A DNA stretch of 6,601 bases from Planctomycetota bacterium (GTDB lineage: Bacteria; Planctomycetota; Planctomycetia; Pirellulales; UBA7805). Location of the stretch: contig JABABY010000117.1 of NCBI GenBank assembly GCA_014237955.1, positions 1-6,601 on the forward strand, in the 5' to 3' direction. Shown one piece after another: positions 1 through 5,992 of the stretch. The notes beneath the pieces were generated by a model. The model saw only the letters and a list, made by a program, of their open reading frames with translations. It made no database searches and was not told the DNA's origin. Position numbers and translations under genes: made by a program. The first letter of the stretch is position 1; the number at the start of each line of letters is the position of its first letter.

Positions 1-225
1 TTACGGTCCGTTGGAGGCGTAACGGGCCCCAGCAGGGTGTGTGAGCACGTTAAAGGCAAGTGGTCGAATTAGAAGTGCCTGTATCTTTTCCGGCGCTGTA
101 CACCGGGGGAGAAGGGGGGCAGTACTGCAAGAAGTACAAAAAAGGCTCAAACCCCCAAACCCTCTTCAGCCGAAGATGAACGCCCGCCCCAACGGGAAAC
201 GGAGACTGCATTCCCGATTGGCGGC
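1..225. other. Leader region upstream of the glycogen-binding gene; no complete gene
   Basis: No confident complete gene, tRNA, promoter or terminator can be supported here. Three things are visible. A + strand frame ends at TAA 20-22 (last residues YGPLEA) and could be the tail of an upstream gene, but only six codons are in the window. The frame of the downstream glycogen-binding protein stays open back to codon 73, just after a TAG at 70-72. In that stretch it reads like a charged, Pro-rich linker (for example TPKPSSAEDERPP), although it contains no ATG, GTG or TTG before 226. Another frame with a GTG at 60 runs into an A6 run at 138-143, beyond which a one-base shift would join it to the downstream frame. 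The real 5' end of the next gene may therefore lie in this region. Confidence 0.4.
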
Positions 226-759
226 TTGATCGATACACCGAGCGAGGCCCGGGTGACGTGGCAGCGCATGAATGCGCACGTCGATTCGCAACCTGCGGGA
301 GAAGAATGGCGTTGCCGATTTCGTCTGTCAGGCTTTGAGGATGCGCACGATGCGTCTGTTGTCGGCAGTTTCACTGGATGGGAAAAACAACCGGAGTCGA
401 TGCAGCGCAATGATGGAGGGTGGGAGGCAATGGTGTTTCTCCCACCGGGAGAGCATGAATATAAATTTATGGTGAATGGTAAGTGGCATCCGGATGGTGG
501 AGACAATTACCTCCTACAACTTGATGCTCCAGATGTGCAACACAATAGGCAACCAGAAACCACCACTTCATCACGCAAACAAAGTCAGGAAGATGCCCTC
601 GCAATTTTAGATGCCGCTGGACTACATGAAAGTCGCCCGGGCGTGTGGTCCCTTAACAAAACAACCTCCTTCGCCCAAAGGGAATACGAGCGCCTTAAAA
701 AGGATCCTGACGTCCGGCGGGCATTGAAAACGGTACGCGGAAGCCTTTCAGGGCAGTAG
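226..759 (+). CDS. Soluble AMPK-type (CBM48-like) glycogen-binding domain protein
   Basis: This is a small protein of 177 aa from TTG 226, built around one AMPK-beta/isoamylase-early-set type carbohydrate-binding module at about residues 28-108. The hallmark strings VVGSFTGW, GEHEYKF and GKWHPD are visible. W52, K80, W87 and probably N107 align by eye with the glycogen-contacting W100, K126, W133 and N150 of mammalian AMPK beta1, so alpha-glucan binding is likely. The rest is a polar linker (109-120) and a charged helical C-terminus (121-177) that I do not recognise. No signal peptide or membrane segment is present, so the protein should be cytoplasmic and cannot simply serve as a binding domain for the exported amylase next door. 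No catalytic domain is present; a regulatory or scaffolding role in glycogen/maltodextrin metabolism is inference. The start is uncertain: TTG 226 has no Shine-Dalgarno site, GTG 253 has GAGG at 244-247, ATG 268 is also in frame, and the frame is open upstream to 73. Confidence 0.8.
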   Translation: MIDTPSEARVTWQRMNAHVDSQPAGEEWRCRFRLSGFEDAHDASVVGSFTGWEKQPESMQRNDGGWEAMVFLPPGEHEYKFMVNGKWHPDGGDNYLLQLDAPDVQHNRQPETTTSSRKQSQEDALAILDAAGLHESRPGVWSLNKTTSFAQREYERLKKDPDVRRALKTVRGSLSGQ

Positions 760-883
760 TACGTGGTCGTTTCTTCATGCCTACAGCAATCTACTCTCAT
801 TTTCCGGCAGTCGCGGCATCAATGCACCCGTTATTTGATACACTGTCCGATCCATAAACACCTTCCTTTTTGTGACAACACCC
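760..883. other. Intergenic gap before the GH13 gene, possible promoter region
   Basis: This is the only sizeable gap between genes in the window, so it is the natural place for an operon promoter or operator. I could not support one. A TTGATA at 835-840 resembles a -35 box, but the nearest -10-like string (CATAAA, 853-858) is only 12 nt away. A short inverted repeat, GCAT-CA-ATGC at 816-825, is too small to call an operator. No GC-rich hairpin followed by a T run suggests a terminator for the upstream gene. Read-through from that gene is possible. Confidence 0.3.
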
Positions 884-2809
884 ATGAATGTGCACCCGCG
901 TCTTTCGTACAGACATCCACGCGTTCCGGCTTTGTATTGGCGCCTCGTTTTTGCTTTCGTGATCGCCACAATCGCCGACATCGCACGGGCCGATGATGCT
1001 GCTCGCGTGCCTCTCTGGGCGCACGATGCGATCTTTTATCAAGTCTTTCCGGAACGATTCCGGAATGGCGACAGCACGAACGACCCGACCCATGCGTCGC
1101 TCGAATTCCCCAAGGAGATTCCAAAGTCATGGGAGGTGACTCCCTGGACGCAACAGTGGTATCGACGCGATGACTGGGAGAAGGAGATGGGCCCCGACTT
1201 TTATGAGCATGGCGTCTTCCATCGCCGTTATGGCGGCGACTTGCAGGGTGTGATCGACAAGCTCGATTACATCCAAAGCCTGGGCGTGAATGCAATTTAC
1301 CTGAATCCGGTGTTCTATGCCCGTTCACTACATAAATACGATGGCAACAGTTTTCATCACGTCGATCCGCACTTCGGGCCGGACCCCGAAGGCGATTTTG
1401 AACTCATGGGCAAGGAGACTGCCGACCCCGCAAGTTGGCACTGGACCGAGGCCGACAAGCTGTTTTTGCAACTGATTCGCGAAGCGCACGCGCGCGATAT
1501 CCGGATTGTTCTTGATGGCGTGTTCAACCATACGGGTCGGGACTTTTTTGCCTTTGACGACATTCGCAAGAAAGGGCGCGATTCTGCCTATACAGACTGG
1601 TATGTCATCCACGAATATGACAACCCTGCAACGGAAGCAGACGAGTTTAAATACCAATGCTGGTGGGATTTCGATACGCTTCCGGAGTTCGCCGACAATG
1701 CCGACGGTAGCGATTTGCACCCTAAACCAAAGCGGTACATCATGCAGGCAACCGCCCGCTGGATGGACCCCAACGGCGACGGTGATCCGAGCGATGGGAT
1801 CGATGGCTGGCGGTTGGATGTGGCCAATGAGGTACCGAACCAATTTTGGCGCGATTGGAACCGTCGCGTCCGGGCAATCAACCCGCAAGCCTACACCGTG
1901 GCGGAATTCTGGCAGGACGCCGAGGGGTATTTGGCAGATTGCGGATTTTCCGCCACCATGAATTATCACGGGTTTGCGTACCCCATCAAAGGATTTCTGA
2001 TCGATGAACGCGTCGGTGCAACAGATTTTGGCATCATGTTGCTCGATCGGATGAACCGTCAGCCCCAGCGCGTTCGTTATGCAATGCAGAACCTTCTCGA
2101 CTCGCACGATACCGAACGTGTCGCATCAATGATCGTCAACAGTGCGCACGACAAGAACCGGAGCTATATCGACGGAGAAAAGTTTGACTATGATGTCGGG
2201 GAGCGTTCCTGCCCCCGCGCCTACCCACCCTACGATATTTCACCGCCGAGTGAGTCCCATCGCGATGTCCAGAAACTCACTGCTCTTATGCAAATGACGT
2301 TCGTCGGTGCGCCGATGCTCTATTACGGTACTGAGGTAGGCATGGACGGTGCGGACGATCCCGATGACCGCATGCCGATGCTCTGGGGCGATCTCGAATA
2401 CGAGGCACGTAGCCGCCATCCGCTTATCGCGAAAAGTGGTCCCAAACGTTCGGTTAAGGTTAACGAGGAATTGCTCGCGTTCTACCGCGATGTTATTGGA
2501 CTTCGGCGCGACCACACGGCGTTACGGCGTGGAGAGTTTGAGGTTGTGGCAACGCATGACCACCAGCAGATGATTGCCTTTACGCGGAGCGACGCGAATG
2601 AAAGGCTCCTTGTTGTTCTAAATCGAGGCGACAATGCCGGCATGTTGAAGATACCGCTCTCGGTACCGGCTTTATCCGGGGCTGAAAAACTTGATGCAAT
2701 ATTCATTACGCGTGGCGAGTTAAAAAAGGCCCGCTCTGTAAAGTCAAAAACAGACTGGGTACTCCGATTACCGGCACGCACCGGGGCGGTATGGGTGGTT
2801 AACGAATAA
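884..2809 (+). CDS. Exported GH13 alpha-amylase/neopullulanase-like glycoside hydrolase
   Basis: Retaining alpha-glucan hydrolase of family GH13, 641 aa from ATG 884; a GTG at 872 would add four residues. An N-terminal signal peptide (about 1-36: Arg-rich start, hydrophobic LVFAFVIATIA, ARA before DDA) predicts Sec export and signal peptidase I cleavage. The barrel begins almost at once (LWAHDAIFYQVFPERF). Conserved regions in order: GVNAIYLNPVF (134-144); DGVFNH with D211, N215, H216; LPEF (266-269); GWRLD with R310 and nucleophile D312; VAEFW with acid/base E341; DSHDT with H408 and transition-state stabiliser D409; GAPMLYYGTEVGM (475-487). The loop DPNGDGD (295-301) looks like a calcium site. 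A small beta C-domain follows. AEFWQDA resembles the neopullulanase/cyclomaltodextrinase motif, but the usual N-terminal domain of those enzymes is missing. Exact specificity (alpha-amylase, maltogenic amylase or neopullulanase) cannot be set. Its stop overlaps the next gene's ATG, so it is coupled to the transporter and probably supplies its substrate. Confidence 0.92.
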   Translation: MNVHPRLSYRHPRVPALYWRLVFAFVIATIADIARADDAARVPLWAHDAIFYQVFPERFRNGDSTNDPTHASLEFPKEIPKSWEVTPWTQQWYRRDDWEKEMGPDFYEHGVFHRRYGGDLQGVIDKLDYIQSLGVNAIYLNPVFYARSLHKYDGNSFHHVDPHFGPDPEGDFELMGKETADPASWHWTEADKLFLQLIREAHARDIRIVLDGVFNHTGRDFFAFDDIRKKGRDSAYTDWYVIHEYDNPATEADEFKYQCWWDFDTLPEFADNADGSDLHPKPKRYIMQATARWMDPNGDGDPSDGIDGWRLDVANEVPNQFWRDWNRRVRAINPQAYTVAEFWQDAEGYLADCGFSATMNYHGFAYPIKGFLIDERVGATDFGIMLLDRMNRQPQRVRYAMQNLLDSHDTERVASMIVNSAHDKNRSYIDGEKFDYDVGERSCPRAYPPYDISPPSESHRDVQKLTALMQMTFVGAPMLYYGTEVGMDGADDPDDRMPMLWGDLEYEARSRHPLIAKSGPKRSVKVNEELLAFYRDVIGLRRDHTALRRGEFEVVATHDHQQMIAFTRSDANERLLVVLNRGDNAGMLKIPLSVPALSGAEKLDAIFITRGELKKARSVKSKTDWVLRLPARTGAVWVVNE

Positions 2810-2811
2810 TG
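2807..2811 (+). other. TAATG stop-start overlap coupling GH13 and malEF
   Basis: The TAA stop of the GH13 gene shares its last A with an ATG of the transporter gene, and a second ATG follows directly at 2812. No Shine-Dalgarno site is evident nearby, so translation by reinitiating ribosomes is the natural reading. If the later ATG at 2869 is used instead, the coupling would be weaker. Confidence 0.6.
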
Positions 2812-5142
2812 ATGCCCCCTCGACATCGCCAATCAATGATCTCAGCGCGCTGGACCACACATCGGATTATGAATCGGTCGCCCCTCCAATGCGGTAGCGC
2901 TCGGCTTGGCAGCACTCTGCTCGGGGTGCTTATTCTGTTTGCATTCGGGTGTGGTGAGAGCAGTAGGCAAACACAGGTAACGCTTTGGCATCAGATGACG
3001 GTTGGAGAACGACAACTTCTTGAGGATCAGATCCGGGTCTTTGAAAAAGAGAATCCAGACATTCGGGTCAAAACGCTCTACAAGGAAACGGAAGAACTGC
3101 GGAGCGGCTTTCAGGCAGCGGCGTTGGCGGGGACCGGGCCGGAACTGGTGTACGGCCCCTCCGACTCACTCGGTGCGTTTGTGACGATGGGAATTGTCGG
3201 CGATATGGCACCCTGGATGGAACGCGTTGATCTTGAGGCGTTTATTGACCAGTCACTCACGTTTCTCACCGGACCTGGCCATGAGCAGACGCCGTGGTTG
3301 GTGCAAGTAGGTGACCGGGTAGGGAATCATCTTGCACTTATTTACAACCGCAATTTAATAGATGCCGCCCCGAAAAACACCGATCAGTTGATCCGCTTCG
3401 CCAAAGAGGCAACTCTTGATAAGGATGCTGACGGCCGAGTGGATCAGTATGGATTGGTGTTCAACTTCGTAGAGCCCTTTTTCGTCGTGCCTTTCATCAC
3501 CGGCCATGGCGGATGGGTCTTTGACTCTATCGATACGAATGCAGTCCCGGTCCCTGCGCTCGACACCCCGGAGGTTGCCGCCGCACTCCAATTCGTCCGC
3601 GACCTGCAGCAGAAACACAAGGTCATTCCCGCGGGGTGCGACTACGATACGGCCGACACGCTCTTCAAAAGTGGCCAAGCGGCAATGATTATCAACGGGG
3701 ACTGGAGTTGGAGCGAATATCTCAATAGCGACACGATCGATGCAGTCGTTGCGCCGCTACCGGTGGTCTCATCGACCGGCATTCCGATGCGGCCCATGGT
3801 CGCCAGCAAGGGATATAGCCTCAATGCAAATGCCCAGGGTCGCGAGGCAGACGCCGCGATGACGCTGGTGCAATTTTTGACCGGCGCCGAATCCCAGCGA
3901 GCCTTTATGGATCAGATGAAGACGCTGCCGTCGCGCACCGCGATTCTCCAAAAGGCACTCTCTCAAGAGGATGTGACGCTGCGTGCGTCGGCTGCGCAAA
4001 AGGCCAATGGTCTGCCGATGCCGGTGGTGGCGGAATTGCGGGCCGTGTGGGATTCGATGCGGCCCAATTATCAGGCACTGCTTGGCGGCAGCACAACTCC
4101 GAAACAAGCCTCCTCGCAAATGCAGGCAGAGGCTGTAGAAAAAATCCGGCGTATGAACGAACGGCGCGAGCCCGGGGCGACCGCCTGGATATTGCAACTT
4201 CTTGCCGTTTTGCTGGTTGCTGGATTTCTTTATTGGCAACGGCACAACTGGGGCAAACTGCTCGGCGACTGGAAAAAAAACAGGCTCGCTTACCTGCTCG
4301 TCGCCCCGGCGATTCTTGTGCTGTTGCTCACGATCATCTACCCGTTTCTCTATAATGTGGTCCTTTCCTTCTCAAATATGTCGTTGCGCCATTTTCAGGA
4401 TTGGCAGGTAACAGGCCTGCAAAACTACCAACAGGTTTTTTCAGAGACAACCTTTTTCTGGGTGCTGTGGAAAACCATCCTTTGGACCGTTGTCTGTGTC
4501 TTTTTCAGTGTGGTTTTCGGACTCTTGCTCGCGGCAGCACTCAATGGGCCGGTACGTGGCAAGGCACTTTATCAGGTGCTTCTTATCCTGCCGTGGGCGA
4601 TCCCTGCCTATATCACCGCACTCACCTGGCGGGGGATGTTTGATTACGAGTACGGAGCGGTGAATATCATCGCCAACGATGTTTTTGGACTACCGATGGT
4701 CAACTGGCTTGGCGAGCCGAACGCCGCATTCGCTGCCTGCATCATCACCAATATCTGGCTCGGCTTTCCGTTCATGATGGTCATTGCACTTGGGGGAATG
4801 CAGGGAATTCCAGGCGAGCTTTATGAGGCAGCTCGTATCGATCGCGTTTCGCGGCTGGGCCAGTTCTGGAACATTACGCTGCCAATGCTACGGCCAGTTC
4901 TTATTCCAGCGATTACGCTCGGAACAATCTGGACGTTTAATAACCTTAACGTCATCTGGCTGGTTTCCAACGGCGGGGAACCGAGTGATAAGACGCACAT
5001 CCTTGTATCGTATGTCTACAAGGCGGTCTTCAATCTCTATCAATACGGCTACGGTGCTGCACTCTCAATGATTATTTTCTTCATGCTCCTTGCCTTTGCG
5101 CTCATCTTTTTACACCGGACCCGGGCAACGGAGGCCATTTAG
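2809..5142 (+). CDS. MalE-MalF fusion: maltodextrin-type ABC transporter binding protein plus permease
   Basis: One 777-aa chain joins a family-1 (MalE-like) solute-binding protein and a CUT1 permease (MalF-like). The N-terminus has a hydrophobic segment (about 36-47) ending in AFGC, with C48 a possible weak lipobox. The binding domain spans about 55-440, with typical strings AALAGTGPE, INGDWSW and KGYSLNA, and an Asp-rich loop at 204-212 (DKDADGRVD) that may bind calcium. A linker helix (about 459-476) crosses the membrane, followed by a basic cytoplasmic stretch (477-493) and six permease helices at roughly 494-520, 549-577, 585-606, 640-664, 696-719 and 746-768. The EAA loop is at 671-695 (EAARID, then ITLP), but the usual Gly after EAARID is R679. 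The loop between the first two permease helices is about 28 residues, so the long P2 loop of E. coli MalF is absent. Neighbouring amylase and MalG/MalK genes point to maltodextrin as substrate. ATG 2869 (residue 21) is an alternative start giving a more normal signal peptide. Confidence 0.93.
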   Translation: MMPPRHRQSMISARWTTHRIMNRSPLQCGSARLGSTLLGVLILFAFGCGESSRQTQVTLWHQMTVGERQLLEDQIRVFEKENPDIRVKTLYKETEELRSGFQAAALAGTGPELVYGPSDSLGAFVTMGIVGDMAPWMERVDLEAFIDQSLTFLTGPGHEQTPWLVQVGDRVGNHLALIYNRNLIDAAPKNTDQLIRFAKEATLDKDADGRVDQYGLVFNFVEPFFVVPFITGHGGWVFDSIDTNAVPVPALDTPEVAAALQFVRDLQQKHKVIPAGCDYDTADTLFKSGQAAMIINGDWSWSEYLNSDTIDAVVAPLPVVSSTGIPMRPMVASKGYSLNANAQGREADAAMTLVQFLTGAESQRAFMDQMKTLPSRTAILQKALSQEDVTLRASAAQKANGLPMPVVAELRAVWDSMRPNYQALLGGSTTPKQASSQMQAEAVEKIRRMNERREPGATAWILQLLAVLLVAGFLYWQRHNWGKLLGDWKKNRLAYLLVAPAILVLLLTIIYPFLYNVVLSFSNMSLRHFQDWQVTGLQNYQQVFSETTFFWVLWKTILWTVVCVFFSVVFGLLLAAALNGPVRGKALYQVLLILPWAIPAYITALTWRGMFDYEYGAVNIIANDVFGLPMVNWLGEPNAAFAACIITNIWLGFPFMMVIALGGMQGIPGELYEAARIDRVSRLGQFWNITLPMLRPVLIPAITLGTIWTFNNLNVIWLVSNGGEPSDKTHILVSYVYKAVFNLYQYGYGAALSMIIFFMLLAFALIFLHRTRATEAI

Positions 5143-5149
5143 GTTTGCG

Positions 5150-5980
5150 ATGAAAGAGCCACGCATTATCACGATTCTCCGGCACGGCGTTCTGCTGCTC
5201 TTTGCGGCGATCGCGGTCTATCCTGCACTCAACGTGCTTTCAATTTCATTGCGGCCCGGCAACCGCCTGCGAAGCACCGATTTGGCCATTATCCCGGAAA
5301 ACTGGTCGCTGGATTCCTATGTGCATCTGTTCACCGAACAGCCATTTTTGAGATGGATGGGCAACTCGCTGTTGGTCTCGCTATTGGTCACACTCACCGG
5401 TGTCTGTCTGGCCTCGATCGGCGGCTATGCCTTCAGCCGCTTCAAGTTTGTCGGCCGCAAGGCCGGAATGTTAACGATCATCACGACACAAATGTTTCCT
5501 GCCACCATGCTGCTCCTCCCGCTGTATGTGATGATTGCCAGGCTCAATCTCGTAAACACCTTTTTAGGGCTGATGGTCTTTTACACGGCAACAGCGCTTC
5601 CGTTCTGCCTATGGCAAATGAAGGGGTTTTATGACACGATCCCTGTATCACTTGAGGAAGCGGCTCGGATCGACGGCTGCAGCCGCTGGCAGACGTTTTT
5701 GAAAGTGACGCTGCCTCTGGCCGTTCCGGGGCTGGTGATCACGGCACTCTTTAGTTTCATGACTGCCTGGTCAGAATATCTCGTAGCAGCCCAGGTCCTC
5801 CAGGAGTCTGATATGTTCACGCTCCCCCTAGGCTTAAAGAGCTTTCAGGCGACGATGTCGACCCAGTGGGGGCTCTATGCATCGGCGGCGATTCTTGTCA
5901 GCCTCCCGGTGGTTATTGTCTTTATGCTCTTGAGTCGCTATTTGGTCTCCGGAATGACGCTCGGTGCTGTTAAGGAATAG
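5150..5980 (+). CDS. MalG-type maltodextrin ABC transporter permease
   Basis: Inner-membrane permease of the CUT1 (MalG) type, 276 aa from ATG 5150; family members are usually about 275-300 aa. An in-frame ATG at 5090 would overlap malEF by 53 nt and add a polar, Arg-rich leader, so 5150 is preferred; it lies 7 nt after the malEF stop. Six hydrophobic helices are visible at about 12-33, 70-96, 106-130, 137-156, 190-214 and 243-266. The TQMFP string (113-117) matches MalG. The EAA loop is intact: EEAARIDG at 169-176 and TLP at 187-189, the coupling helix for the ATPase. The tail SGMTLGAVKE resembles the MalG C-terminus, which reaches into the MalK interface in E. coli. It should pair with the permease half of the fusion protein to form the translocation pore. 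A GGAGG at 5130-5134 lies 15 nt upstream, which is far for a Shine-Dalgarno site. Translational coupling to malEF is more likely. Confidence 0.93.
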   Translation: MKEPRIITILRHGVLLLFAAIAVYPALNVLSISLRPGNRLRSTDLAIIPENWSLDSYVHLFTEQPFLRWMGNSLLVSLLVTLTGVCLASIGGYAFSRFKFVGRKAGMLTIITTQMFPATMLLLPLYVMIARLNLVNTFLGLMVFYTATALPFCLWQMKGFYDTIPVSLEEAARIDGCSRWQTFLKVTLPLAVPGLVITALFSFMTAWSEYLVAAQVLQESDMFTLPLGLKSFQATMSTQWGLYASAAILVSLPVVIVFMLLSRYLVSGMTLGAVKE

Positions 5981-5982
5981 GA
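5979..5982 (+). promoter_or_regulatory. Ribosome binding site for the malK-like gene
   Basis: AGGA overlaps the TAG stop of the malG-like gene and is followed ten nucleotides later by ATG 5993. It is the clearest Shine-Dalgarno site in the window and supports the malK start. Confidence 0.55.
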
Positions 5983-5992
5983 AACAATAGAG

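Noticed and set aside
1..22. Possible C-terminal tail of an upstream gene (YGPLEA then TAA)
   Set aside because: Only six codons lie inside the window; other frames are open just as long here, so it cannot be told from chance.
138..144. A AAA AAG as a programmed -1 frameshift signal
   Set aside because: For the canonical -1 shift the zero frame would have to be the CBM frame, and shifting would lead to a stop at 177-179. It does not explain the 5' end; a one-base indel does better.
147..506. Minus-strand open frame of 119 codons over the CBM gene
   Set aside because: It is a shadow of the glycogen-binding gene: its Arg/Ser/Pro/Cys-rich translation shows no domain, while the + strand frame has clear CBM motifs.
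816..825. Inverted repeat GCAT-CA-ATGC as an operator
   Set aside because: Four-base arms are expected by chance; no second copy was seen and the symmetry does not extend outward.
835..858. TTGATA and CATAAA as a sigma-70 promoter for the GH13 operon
   Set aside because: The spacing of 12 nt is far too short and the -10 match is poor.
1328..2107. Minus-strand open frame of 259 codons inside the GH13 gene
   Set aside because: It is antisense to the most conserved GH13 regions, and its translation shows no recognisable family or start context.
2843..2852. Perfect 10-bp palindrome CAGCGCGCTG near the start of malEF
   Set aside because: It lies inside the reading frame or between alternative starts, has no T run after it and no repeat elsewhere; chance is sufficient.
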